Of a stretch of DNA of 64,000 nucleotides, positions 58,401 through 64,000 are shown one piece after another; position 1 is the first letter of the stretch; each line of letters starts with the position of its first letter. The stretch comes from CAVQDV01 sp963711375. Lineage in GTDB: Bacteria; Pseudomonadota; Gammaproteobacteria; Coxiellales; Coxiellaceae. Made by a program: the position numbers and the translations under genes. The stretch lies in contig CAVQDV010000005.1 in the NCBI GenBank assembly GCA_963711375.1, forward strand, positions 1,922,001-1,986,000, in the 5' to 3' direction. The notes below the pieces were generated by a model that had not been told where the DNA came from, ran no database searches, and worked only from the letters and a program-made list of their open reading frames with translations.

Positions 58401-59483
58401 ACTTTCAACGCCCTTATTAGGACGAATGATATTTTGCAGCTGTTTTTTAGGGGTATATTGATATTCCGTGGTTTTAAATTCAAGTTCTTGCTCATTAAAA
58501 CCCGTTGCACGTGTCAATTTAGTGGCAAGCCCATTTTGATCATAAAATAAAGTAATTTTTGATTGATCGCTGTCGTCTATCGATCCAAACCCCGCCCTTA
58601 AGCTAATGTTGCAAGAATTAAAGGATTTTTGGCCGCCTATACCAAGAGTTTGAATTTCATGGCCGCCACTGTAATTAAAGGCTAAATTTAAAACCGTTCC
58701 ATCGTCTTGAAGAACTGTATCGATTAAGGCCGTGCCTTCTCCGCCATACGTATAGGTTGTGGTATAAGCATTGGGATCGGGCGTAATGCTTTTTTGTAAA
58801 CGACCTTGCTTATCCAAAATGTAGGAATGTACCAATTCTTTATCGGCATAAATCCATACCGATTGGTCATTTAAATTGCTTTGTCGGTGAATGGTATAAC
58901 AAACGCCACTCGGACCTGTAATGGTTTTTATTTCCCCATTTTCATAGGTGTAATGGGTGGCGCGTCCACGAGCGTCCAATCGCGCAAGTAAAAATCCATT
59001 AGCATCGTAAATTTCTTGTATTTGTGTTTTAGGATCTCTCCAAAGCCACGTTTTGCTGTCATAGTCATAGCGCATAAAGGGTGTGCTATCCCCATGGCTT
59101 TCGGCAAAATAAAAAATATTTTGATTGGGATCGGCTGTATAAGTAGTTATGTGTCCGTCGCTTTCTTCTAAAATAGCTGTTGCTCCACGAGGTGGATTCA
59201 CACTCGGTAAATTCGTAAAGCGCTTTAGCCCAAATCGCCAGGCTTTAGAAATATTCGGTTCCAAGCTGTTATAGACATATTTAAATTCAATTGGAAAATT
59301 CCCTTCCATGACGCGTACAGGCCGGTCCATTAAAGTGACATTTCCCGTTTGAAGATTAATAAAAAGATCTAATTCTGCTTGACCAAAACCTTGGTGAGGA
59401 AGTACTCGTCCAATTTGGCTAAACGAAGATTGCGAAATGCCTAAACCATTGCCGGTGACGGGAGTGAAAAAATATTTACGCAT
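46440..59483 (-). CDS. Giant Rhs/YD-repeat polymorphic toxin, 4347 aa
   Basis: The N-terminus has the usual Rhs opening (LFINLQTGNVTLMDRPVRVM, FPIEFKYVYNSLEPN), with no signal peptide and no PAAR domain. YD repeats fill most of residues 130-3300, with an Ig-like insert region about 2500-2850. The shared pre-tip follows: a LysM domain (NYTVQIGDTLGIVSDKEFGN, about 3645-3695) and a long Ala/Val-rich hydrophobic segment. The exchangeable tip is the last 130 residues (ending DDMGNLVHQNPGELKNNLYD). The standard DPxGL cleavage motif of Rhs was not found. It overlaps an LRR membrane protein upstream by 8 bp and its immunity gene downstream by 13 bp. The shell probably encloses the toxin; the export route is unknown. 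Confidence 0.9.
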   Translation of the reverse strand: MRKYFFTPVTGNGLGISQSSFSQIGRVLPHQGFGQAELDLFINLQTGNVTLMDRPVRVMEGNFPIEFKYVYNSLEPNISKAWRFGLKRFTNLPSVNPPRGATAILEESDGHITTYTADPNQNIFYFAESHGDSTPFMRYDYDSKTWLWRDPKTQIQEIYDANGFLLARLDARGRATHYTYENGEIKTITGPSGVCYTIHRQSNLNDQSVWIYADKELVHSYILDKQGRLQKSITPDPNAYTTTYTYGGEGTALIDTVLQDDGTVLNLAFNYSGGHEIQTLGIGGQKSFNSCNISLRAGFGSIDDSDQSKITLFYDQNGLATKLTRATGFNEQELEFKTTEYQYTPKKQLQNIIRPNKGVESFEYDPMYGYVLKHTLPNQQLIENYYQSDNEKTRLVCKIRYFQDQKNPAVTRLVYDTTGGNSFLRFKISPEGRVTEYRPTTDGHQNIKSKRAYLKSLYPDIDSMDPRIAPQLFEMEAWLKNSTNPQQVSLTEYEYDIYGQATFIYRYGTVDAAGNGIKDETMGRELYNRDRYGNLLRQEIKQSDTKNEVSSQVFDGLKRLREKTNALLETSHYEYSPVADPANPYQLKITHPNKSTEVHAMNLQGDTVNNTLSVLGDPQSRTTNFRRDGMGRPIVITRPDQQQEYQFFDKQYRLGYKVSTLGIVSAFEYDLNERYQATTIYDQAVDLKKILPSFPGLMPTPTRLINQIPKIANPLKDRTIYTFSDLSKRKQFEVDGKKYITQYFYDNLDREIGKITYDTRISDEQLAGLKATGNIALPAPDFNKDHGSRNFYDNDGLLIGEQDGAGFVTEYIRDAGGRVQMKIGYHTPIGIDFSQDFKTVLKTVRDKNDPEDAFTRYAYDARNQLIAELNAQGFLWRYDYFANGLRKSSILFDTKPTGEFPTPPLSTPEDVVTNYNYDLLERTIQRTNSDGTQTTEAYDVMGNTILNKTQDLLEPNNIAPDFQRNTQAQYDGWNQAIKTANPFIGALLAAAKTPDEINKIWETQSTRNTFDGAGLKLSSTNSLGQITYFYYDLDRRPFITIDPRGCVIEVTLNNFNESIVERHYKNFLTLNADIKGGFMTPAFRAQLNALQSPKDPKTVKNRDQRGQIEEEIDPDGNTTTREFNAFKQVKAETLPLETKEPTLKILHEFDPRGLEVKTTKIAADGTEIITSAEYKNPLGKMTKFTDGENNTRSQTHDRVGGLESKIGGNGKTTDTYKRDMKGREIAHTDGVGNTKTRSYNQSKRTETLLLPDKKSYKTLTKNGFKEVIASENDYGNDEWTHAPDGQIATHTDALKNTEKNSINLIGQKTTHQDYEGILTDTQFDLSGNPEQITEDTAGLKRTHTKLHDALNNIETEINPNHVTTENEFTLSGLLTKKTQDTGSDPDSLNLTTANQYNAQNNLTYFMKGDAKNPNQTDTQILMDGFSRKTGTVIDPKGLALKNSLILDKANRVIVKIDANNNPHYQFYDSNYNLRFEITPLGGVTEYRYDDANRKVLNQQYEKSIDIKAINEKTPLSSVESLVAAIKDPLDSPTYFVYDPNFTRKPQFEVNGVGTIREYVYDNAGRKKAEILHDHAFLKSDLSTINRKKILNSLATKITPITEFDRVTYWIYDAAGHERFLIDPEGYVTEQRYDKNHRTTMSIRYDTKVPNPQELSSLSAEDFLSHILLTPENDRYNYTYFTSLGQPEILISPKGYVTRFHHDAAGNVIQITEFKKQVTMPGDYETLRTEIAAWTPNNIIDSVYIKKYDHANRLTDKFDPFDNVDHFELDGLGNATSHKDRATFVWKKLYDRASRCYQSIKPETEITIVKISPENGELVEEKQRVELIDETIYDCNGNKKRVTHAKGTTEERILNSNFNACNSFTGIQLDNIPIDDPLKPANLSEFPVRFATLTTEKIFNAKQKVISERVLSNKDGKTTLPWKFYVYDCAQRLIYKVQPDGTVIHYDRNTFGDIRVQTQYDQRLTIDLSPYVQTGIPLSVISANLKPSPDDRTTTNSYDRKGQKIKVSLDEIYFHVCNGKNQYNPATGTKASPTKTIQYNGFSEPTLVSNLIDSVADTWQKDLFLYDREGNREIKAHLADEIQGFFVTWESFNRNKKVVDSISYALPLNETLTPESSIKAIKIKLDSQKPYQNRQFHNEYDLRGDLTSHSSINVMRDALHLGDKNKPRFESALNLTVTELYGYDPRQSQTSLTRPDGLSAYTFFNEVNKKSAETGFTAATKLNPTQEDFVTPLTYLGCNALLENVSTTEFINGTTPVIPGQYPKPLYPDNAANKKTLRLKDKRGFTQIVKKPESSGDPAKSRWTVYTSTPSKKIARDFYAFQNNDGSKTFEHRYLYDIRDRLELKDTLENSNVTESSENLYNSFSETIGEGPGNHVFPRQRKFDKAGNMWFSNEKVPTAFLTDLRGKTSIRIQSAYNDLSKAPYEELQPIIADPNPDYDKTESQLDNRGAKIALYQPEILLPSDDSPGTDIPHSVLVGNGFEGLFKKGTPCLTWAPLTKVGLKPTFYLDKERLILDTVTGPSRSGVDLSQIPAGIHTFEIEFALDGAQGTGINLFKASGNFEVATSVNSPNSYSYEVFKDNQLTFNNNFPGVNSIELWLGEAKIGSIPVKPGTQTLDLSQYASGNYTVVVNGERSLPFTIYTKKPNSTVLSWDIPFSINIHCVKQYGQIFWTVPELFYSNNLKVECQFETTGNKSKTITQEIPANFFTPSKPEKPGDPVIYYNFDFKNEVSKIQKISVSLKNFDGQWIPLSQEDVPLKTSTPDDYQFTNRRFFYVYPWKNDGEQPSLYFKDMRNDINSNWTKISKPNFTDQGVSFEMGDFPLGVYPLQIKNLNGSTNPDLEHVFTVSNDGTNSGMLYVSDHYLSPSTGAQKFSERVKNKIRDLDTAFRPSFLFTQDHWGNVTQKVQVGQKTSLITDTTFNDKNQKITVTLPETTSVDEKSNSTRVRPATTRHVNIQNQSIGYTDPKSSNFAFILNEAGTQLQSILPTGETSFIQELDGFFRPVKYWDSRNHLWQQQFNNSDLITQMTKPSGLEANFIYNARDFLLAQLSPSGNNYYYNYSAKGDIISRKDPSGLQTTMTWNRNHQMSTLQNGAGELTWNYDFEGNYAQGIAGHTDLAEAATYYTLNYKMQPIRITSQGGNFNRGYYITPIPVFYVVGKSLRKAYIAGASIYFPNQDLQMTYQGDKLSQVLDRGNNTQTDLVNDDFLNPHIKTFKNLTSGGIHVSIQENDELFRPESVTDGALFLTNAYDVASNRRNVKANIDNVENWFDTDSCGRVTKDACAFVNGQIQPVAGQGVVPTYLNNYRATEYFIDTNKNSQTVTLAYYPDNQLNTTSSDNGFKTTRQYDGDGENTFYLQQDNDNNVLLNQTAYTRGIVTGLSSVKGDTANPFSLTWAETQIIPGTNNVPSTENTNYYANLEYQWNLNTAFYYARFDELMLFAATSQINTRHGEHGFGIALQGYNANGHLVAVVNTQPSSDNSSESATFFLIPSYDGRVLESYEVITSEPGKYDEYTQVKHHFYYYNLKGQYQGTYTIDETTQLNPLSGKPSNALDSFTPSNINFSRFGVNSKGGTAVGFNADQGAWEFRSGKSTFCLEDYFQPIATDWGNGSSPIVAGGNLFRSSAKAITKVNDWKNFQSVQTTFPPLTTDNYTVQIGDTLGIVSDKEFGNSNEEAMIAMNNGMTPGASLGAGKNLLIPQYIPMTNTATDSLPFIKFQSLMIPQLQPFVKIDSQSDIWEMVVEIVAVVVGAIALPELAPTFFAAGVAALTATGLATIVATSAIAAVAAGLVDAIGQGILIATGVEKEFHPAYVLEAAVSAAGSVKGGLTSGINVAHHEILTAALRAGATNLAMAFAELAVGTIDHIDLLQIVGSMAGAAAGATIFPALGTGQLSGAAEAGETAENAVVDGFVEAAIQGEPVNIDGIFENVLVSEAGDALSSGRKALAQADNVKQTAGANIAKIPGPADTGLGWQNAGNNAISAANDPFLGSSASASVVVNSVNDNSRTQSSFPASDPKWMNAGSAAIAQKSQATNHMLNQMHQVLAQSDMEYVNGDELFNLYSAQVGAYSEFSEQNSENSSWQNVARNSISSGNSEYSEPWIRSAWDFGSNAVTSFAKSTAMGIWNTVTHPEILIKDARSMLNNAESLAGYNGFDAMSEELLSGTARIYSVKNKVENGAQGIEQDLNSNNWSSLGTKVGLFAAAVNPFGGEFKDVELAEDLGNAVRVEQGLSSGTERFTLLADNLAKSEARTILRDSSLELPDAQRLKALKQLGSGKMDQVSIKLMKNGELRLSAVRTGAVNGFQRMSFGIDNAGNTNKVVQTAFDDMGNLVHQNPGELKNNLYDVKKWNN
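46832..49587 (-). repeat. Shared Rhs pre-tip segment, copy 3 (parent)
   Basis: The parent copy of the segment repeated at 41898-44653 and, in part, at 37442-39389. The tip-side border lies at codon VELAEDL, about residue 4216 of the Rhs protein. Confidence 0.93.
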
Positions 59484-62400
59484 GATTGGATCCTAGGGAG
59501 TTATGGGTTGGTAATTCAAATTTATCTTCCGATTTTAGGGACTTTTTCACTTTGTAAATTAAAAGTATCAGGACAATGAGTCCCAAAGCCCCTAATCCAA
59601 AGAGGAGACCTAGATCAACTCCCATTTTAGTAAGAGGCACTGTTCTGGCCGCTTCTGCTGGGGCAGTTGAAAATAAACCGGATGAAACGAGGCCAGGAAT
59701 TGCAGCCGCTCCAACTTTCGCGCTGAGGCTTACTTTGGCTCGGGGTTCTATTATTTTATAAATCTGCCTAGTTTCTTCATCGATAAAATTATCATCGGCT
59801 TTAATTTTTTGGATATTTGTTCTGGGTTCCGCATTTTTTTGTAACCACCGAATTTGATCTCGATCATAGTCCTCAATATTATTATCGGGTATGTTTTTAA
59901 TGAGATTAATGGCCAGGGAATACATGTCTTTGGGGGTTATATATGGATTTCTTGAAATCACTAAATTTTGCAGTAACAAAAATTGGGCTTTTTTGCCTAA
60001 AGCTTCTAGCGCACCTTTTCCGCCTAAATTATTACCTGGTAAAATTAGCTCAATGATATTACCCGCTTCTGGTTCCTCAGCATAAGCGAGTAAAGTGGCG
60101 TCTGTTATATTAAGATTGTCGGCCAAGCTCGCGCTGCTAACCTTCCCTGCAGCAACTTCTTTCATGAGTGGAACGCCGCCATCATCAGTGGCCTTTATAT
60201 TATTCAAAATAAATTTTGTCAATCCTGCTAATTCTTTTCGACAGGACTTTAAAAATGCATCACCTAAATAGGGGTTATCGGATCCGTCGAAAAATTCCGC
60301 ACCATTTTTTGCAAAAGCCCTTAGAAACGTAATGTAAGATTCCAAAGTGGCGGGAAGTTGTTTGCCACTAAATTCCTTAATATTCGTTTTGGCCAGTAGA
60401 GTGGCGCCCATTTCTAAACCTTCAGCATCAATTTTAGTTCGATCCACAACCAGGCGTCTTAAGGTTCTATTGACAGACGCTTGTAGCAGAGACATCCATC
60501 CCTCATTTGTTATGGGATTATTGGAAACAATAAATTCTTCCAAATTAAGAAAGGGGAAGTGCGCCGAAAAATCCTCGACTTCTTTGTCACCGATCGCGCA
60601 GCGATCGACTTGGAATTTTCTTAACTGAGAGCCCTCGATTTTTTTACCAAAAGCATCAAAGTCGGCTTGAGCCAGGCCTGGATTATGGGACAAATCCAGA
60701 GCGGTGACGTTATTTGTAGCGGTCCAATTTCCAAAAACTGATAGGGCTTTTTTTCCGAATTTATTATCTCCGAAGTCACCTGCTTTCACCGACTTTGGTA
60801 ATTGTGGCACTCCCTGTTCAATGCCATCATCACCAATGTCATTTTCATTAAAAGAGACAGCAGGGGTTTTATTATGGAGATTTTTAATGGCAACCACAAA
60901 ACCTTTGGCTGTTATTCGATTACCGTCATAAATAATGCTCGTTGCCTCACGCATTGCTGGGGCGAGGATCTCCGTTTTTTCGTCGCCTAGTCCTTGGTTC
61001 TTTAGAATAATTGTATTTGTGGGTACTTTTTCAAAAAAATTCGCCAGACCTTCAGTTCGACCATCATTCGGGAAAATTTGATTTCGAAAAGGCGAAGAAA
61101 AATCAAATGTCTCTAGTGCTTTAATACCAGAATTTTTAAATTTTTCCAGCAGTTTTAAAAATTGAGTGGCTGTCCACGAAAGGAAATTTTGTCGGGAGAG
61201 GTCAATGTATTTAAAATCCGGGTGTTTGGTGATGGTATCCAAATGGCTCAAAATAAATTCGGGATCTCGCGGTTCCGATAATAAACCATTCAAGCACTCT
61301 TGGCTTATAGCTTGTTTCCAATAATCCACGAAATCCCAGGGACATATCACGCAGTTGTAATTTTGCTCTGCTTCTTGGTATTGGAGGGTCATATTTTTGT
61401 TATTACAATTACTTTCCGCGATTCGATAATGATTTTCACCCATAAATTTTCGAGCCCAAATCTCTGCGAGTCTAGCTTCTGCATAGAGACAAAAAATTGT
61501 TAGCCCCCAATATAGGGCTGCCCGTTTAATTTCTGTGCGTTCCCCGTATGACCATCTATTGTAGGTTGATAATTTTTGACGAAATTTTTTTAATATCTCG
61601 GGATCTGCACCTCTTTTTGCAATGGCTAGTACTAAACCACTTGTGAAGGCGACACCGGCAATAATGGCAGAACCCAGCCAATAATTGATTTCTCGGGGTA
61701 AATCGCTGCCTAAATAAGTGGTGAGAATTTGCTGACTGTCCGCTGTTCCTGCAAAAATTTGTGCCGGGGTGACGCCATAGGCACTTAAGTTTTTGGTTCC
61801 AAATACGATAAAATCATGCATCATTAATCCCAAAAATGCCGCTGGCCATAATTTATTGGTGACAAACCGGAATCCTTCAGCAAAATTTCCGAAGTGACGC
61901 AATTGAGGAAAGCGGCGTTCTCCCGCTGCAACAATTCTATCAGTGAAAAAAATATCTCGGGCGGCCCAGTGTGTCGCGTGCTGATAAAAACTTTTTGGTT
62001 CAATTAATGTTAAATTTTTTGGTGGATTAAGTAGAGGTGTTTGGGGAGGTCCATATTGAAGGAGGACTGTTGTCAATTGTTTCTGATTTCCTTTGAAATT
62101 GACGATGCTTGCCATGGCCTGGTACGTAGTTCCAAGGTTCCAAAACATTTCGGATGCTTTTTTCATTTGCTTAATTTGAAGGGCATCTTTAGCCAATTTC
62201 CTAGCGTCAGCAACTTGTACTTGAATTTTTTCTATTTTTGAATCTAGCTCCTTTTCAGGAACAAATTTCGGAAGTAAGGGGATATCTTCCCGCTCTGAGT
62301 CGGTAAAAAGGTCTTGTAATTGCCTACTAGAATTAGGGCTTTGTGGGCCATCTCCATCAGAAGTCGAAATTAGTTGTGATAATTGTTGATATCCTTTGCT

Positions 62401-62589
62401 AATGGCTAGGTAGAGTTCTTTGGTCCCATCGCGATTCCCTGAGCTCAGAGCTTGGGCGGCTGCTTCTTGATTATTATCAACCGCTTTTAGAGCTTTTTTT
62501 ATTTCAGCATGTAAAGCATTTGCTATTTGATCTGTTTGATCAAGATTTTCCTGGGATTCCACGGAATTTATACTGGGTTGCACTCTCAT
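59476..62589 (-). CDS. Leucine-rich-repeat membrane protein coupled to the Rhs gene
   Basis: A 1037-aa protein. The N-terminal 200 residues are helical and charged. Three hydrophobic segments follow at about 245-262, 308-330 and 358-380. Residues about 455-930 form ribonuclease-inhibitor-type leucine-rich repeats (NVTALDLSHNPGLAQADFDA; LEEFIVSNNPITNEGWMSLL; RRLVVDRTKIDAEGLEMGA). A strong C-terminal membrane helix (about 995-1018: LGLLFGLGALGLIVLILLIY) and a basic tail close the protein. The stop overlaps the Rhs start by 8 bp, so the two are made together. It may anchor, recognise targets for, or help export the Rhs shell; none of this is shown. GGAGAGG precedes the ATG. Confidence 0.8.
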   Translation of the reverse strand: MRVQPSINSVESQENLDQTDQIANALHAEIKKALKAVDNNQEAAAQALSSGNRDGTKELYLAISKGYQQLSQLISTSDGDGPQSPNSSRQLQDLFTDSEREDIPLLPKFVPEKELDSKIEKIQVQVADARKLAKDALQIKQMKKASEMFWNLGTTYQAMASIVNFKGNQKQLTTVLLQYGPPQTPLLNPPKNLTLIEPKSFYQHATHWAARDIFFTDRIVAAGERRFPQLRHFGNFAEGFRFVTNKLWPAAFLGLMMHDFIVFGTKNLSAYGVTPAQIFAGTADSQQILTTYLGSDLPREINYWLGSAIIAGVAFTSGLVLAIAKRGADPEILKKFRQKLSTYNRWSYGERTEIKRAALYWGLTIFCLYAEARLAEIWARKFMGENHYRIAESNCNNKNMTLQYQEAEQNYNCVICPWDFVDYWKQAISQECLNGLLSEPRDPEFILSHLDTITKHPDFKYIDLSRQNFLSWTATQFLKLLEKFKNSGIKALETFDFSSPFRNQIFPNDGRTEGLANFFEKVPTNTIILKNQGLGDEKTEILAPAMREATSIIYDGNRITAKGFVVAIKNLHNKTPAVSFNENDIGDDGIEQGVPQLPKSVKAGDFGDNKFGKKALSVFGNWTATNNVTALDLSHNPGLAQADFDAFGKKIEGSQLRKFQVDRCAIGDKEVEDFSAHFPFLNLEEFIVSNNPITNEGWMSLLQASVNRTLRRLVVDRTKIDAEGLEMGATLLAKTNIKEFSGKQLPATLESYITFLRAFAKNGAEFFDGSDNPYLGDAFLKSCRKELAGLTKFILNNIKATDDGGVPLMKEVAAGKVSSASLADNLNITDATLLAYAEEPEAGNIIELILPGNNLGGKGALEALGKKAQFLLLQNLVISRNPYITPKDMYSLAINLIKNIPDNNIEDYDRDQIRWLQKNAEPRTNIQKIKADDNFIDEETRQIYKIIEPRAKVSLSAKVGAAAIPGLVSSGLFSTAPAEAARTVPLTKMGVDLGLLFGLGALGLIVLILLIYKVKKSLKSEDKFELPTHNSLGSNHA

Positions 62590-63118
62590 ATGTCCTCTCC
62601 TTCGTTACTGGCGATATAAAATAATGGCAAGATACTATCCATTATTGAGGGTTAGATATGCAGGTGTTTGGCGGAACATTTTGTAGGACATTGACCATGC
62701 CCCGTTTCCCATAAATACCTCGTGCGAAAAACTATGGTAGGATTACGCGTTTTCTTATAGGCATGATTATGCTACCGTAGCGCCCAAGCCCATCATTCAT
62801 TGGGCTGCAGTAGGGTTTTTAACAGCCTGTACAAAATCTGCTTAAACATACCTTTTTCTTTCTAAAAAAACCCTAAAATACGAATTTACAAAAATAAAAA
62901 AGAGGTATATAAATCGATTATACAGTGTGAAAGCATTGTGAATTTTAAAAAAATATGCGGTGAGTTCCACCGTGAATTGCCGGTGGAGAGGAAGGCTCTG
63001 GCTTTGATTGTAAAATTAAAGTGAAACCAGCCTCTGTGAAGCAGGAATCTAACAGCAAAGCTACCTTTGGGTAGGTTTGCATAGGTTTAGAAGAACGGAC
63101 AATCAATTGAGTGCTCAC
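62590..63118. other. 529-bp intergenic region
   Basis: The region separates the divergent LRR and AlbA_2 genes and should hold both promoters. Near 62797-62816 there is a 6-bp stem (AGCCCA/TGGGCT) followed by GGGTTTTT, a weak terminator-like hairpin for plus-strand transcripts. A TnpB remnant occupies 62964-63074. Nothing else was recognised. Confidence 0.5.
62964..63074 (+). pseudogene. TnpB (IS200/IS605 family) C-terminal remnant
   Basis: Thirty-six codons before a TAG read ELPGGEEGSGFDCKIKVKPA then SVKQESNSKATFG. The GEEGSG and VKPASVKQE strings are the typical end of TnpB/OrfB proteins. The stop lies in a small hairpin (CTACC-TTTG-GGTAG), where IS605-type elements usually have the end of the guide (omega) RNA scaffold. 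The rest of the element is gone. Confidence 0.55.
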
Positions 63119-64000
63119 ATGGATCAGCTAAGTTTTCCAAGCCTTCTTCAGGAATTGCTTGATCAGCCGTCAGAGACTGAATGGCTGGAGTTCAAGAAAA
63201 ATGGCATAGCCCCGGAAGAAGTCGGTGAATATTTGTCCGCATTATCTAATGCGGCCTGCTTGCATGAGAAAACAGCTGCCTATTTAGTTTTTGGTATTGA
63301 AGATAAAACGCAAGCCGTCGTTGGAACCAATTTTCAGCCGAAGATGTCGAAAGTCGGGAATGAAGAATTAGAAAATTGGTTGGCGCGATTGTTTAACCCA
63401 AGAGTTGATTTCAAAATTGAAGAATTCGATATTGAGGAAAAGCGTGTAGTAGTATTTATTATTGAACCCGCCCACAACCGGCCAACAGCTTTTAAAAACA
63501 CAGGATTTATCAGAGTGGGTTCCTATAAGAAAAAATTATTCGATTATCCTGAAAAGGAGAGGAAAATTTGGCAAAAACATCGTCAAGTCCATTTCGAAAA
63601 TGAAATTGCTTTGAGTGGCTGTACTGATGGAGATGTTTTAAAATTTCTGGACTATCCCAGTTATTTTCGCTTCTTGAATATTAATTTACCCGAAAATAAA
63701 TCTGCTATCCTTGAGAAATTGATTTCAGAAATTTTCGTCAAAAAAAGGAGTGATGGAAAATATGACATTTATAATCTAGGCGCAATTCTTTTCGCTAATC
63801 AATTAAGTGATTTTAAAGATCTCTCGAGAAAAGCGCTACGAGTGATATTTTATGAGAAAAATGATCGCTTAAATGCAATTAAGGAATGGGTTTCTGCGCC
63901 GGGTTATGTGGTAGGTTTTCTACAAATAGCCGATTTCATTGAGAGTCAGCTTCCTCAAAGTGAATTAATTGAAAAAGCCGTTAGGCATCAAGTGAAAATG
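63119..64000 (+). CDS. AlbA_2 (Schlafen-type) domain protein, 3' end beyond the window
   Basis: The frame is open for 294 codons from ATG 63119 to the window edge. The first 130 residues fit the AlbA_2 domain: ETEWLEFKKNGIAPEEVGEY, then LSALSNAACLHEKTAAYLVF and GIEDKTQAVVGTNF. The FRVG-like strand is RPTAFKNTGFIRVGSYKK. The next part (IYNLGAILFANQLSDFKDL) matches the C-terminal ATP-binding-like part of COG2865-type putative regulators. Such proteins are usually accessory and of unknown role; some relatives act in phage defence. No good ribosome-binding site is evident. Confidence 0.85.
   Translation, partial: MDQLSFPSLLQELLDQPSETEWLEFKKNGIAPEEVGEYLSALSNAACLHEKTAAYLVFGIEDKTQAVVGTNFQPKMSKVGNEELENWLARLFNPRVDFKIEEFDIEEKRVVVFIIEPAHNRPTAFKNTGFIRVGSYKKKLFDYPEKERKIWQKHRQVHFENEIALSGCTDGDVLKFLDYPSYFRFLNINLPENKSAILEKLISEIFVKKRSDGKYDIYNLGAILFANQLSDFKDLSRKALRVIFYEKNDRLNAIKEWVSAPGYVVGFLQIADFIESQLPQSELIEKAVRHQVKM

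Noticed and set aside
46440..62589. Type VI secretion cluster around the Rhs gene
   Set aside because: No PAAR, VgrG, Hcp or other T6SS gene is visible; only the LRR membrane protein is linked.
62797..62816. Rho-independent terminator
   Set aside because: The 6-bp stem is weak and no plus-strand gene lies upstream for it to terminate. It is mentioned only in the intergenic entry.

Overview
The window looks like a chromosomal stretch from an AT-rich gammaproteobacterium of the Legionellales type (Legionella, Coxiella, Aquicella or Rickettsiella relatives). This is inferred from three things: the proteobacterial BioC next to ComF, a UvrY/LetA-like response regulator, and several proteins carrying eukaryote-type domains (F-box, U-box plus ankyrin, leucine-rich repeats). 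No rRNA, tRNA or CRISPR array was seen.

Region 1 (1-8.8 kb) is mostly housekeeping: the 3' part of dihydrolipoamide dehydrogenase, comF, an unknown acidic-tailed protein, bioC, an ORF6N regulator, a copper-exporting P-type ATPase coupled to a cupredoxin-like protein, and the potassium transporter Kup. Region 2 (8.8-10.7 kb) is a complete IS4-family element with perfect 19-bp ends and a 10-bp target duplication. It sits inside a MITE-like repeat. Region 3 (10.7-20.6 kb) is kdpFABCD with a 31-aa membrane peptide gene in front. KdpD lacks the phosphoacceptor histidine and no kdpE follows. An FAD oxidoreductase, a TauE-type exporter and a DUF1634 protein come next.

Region 4 (20.7-34.7 kb) is accessory. 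It holds an F-box membrane protein, an unknown 377-aa protein, an AAA/PD-(D/E)XK protein and a 1297-aa protein with two duplicated membrane modules plus a poly(A)-polymerase-like domain. It also holds three related secreted proteins in an operon, a response regulator, decayed copB and Tn5-type transposase genes, a DUF302 protein and a U-box/ankyrin protein. Several of these are candidate effectors acting on host cells.

Region 5 (34.9-62.6 kb) is the most remarkable: a polymorphic-toxin locus on the minus strand. A 1037-aa leucine-rich-repeat membrane protein overlaps a 4347-aa Rhs/YD-repeat protein that ends in an exchangeable toxin tip with an overlapping immunity gene. Downstream lies about 11.5 kb of displaced tip cassettes. 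Two long orphans share up to 2.75 kb of near-identical sequence with the parent gene, and at least six immunity families are present, some intact and some decaying, together with toxin fragments, frameshifts and deletion fusions. The array reads as a record of successive tip replacement. Region 6 (62.6-64 kb) holds a TnpB remnant and the start of an AlbA_2 (Schlafen-type) regulator that runs off the window.
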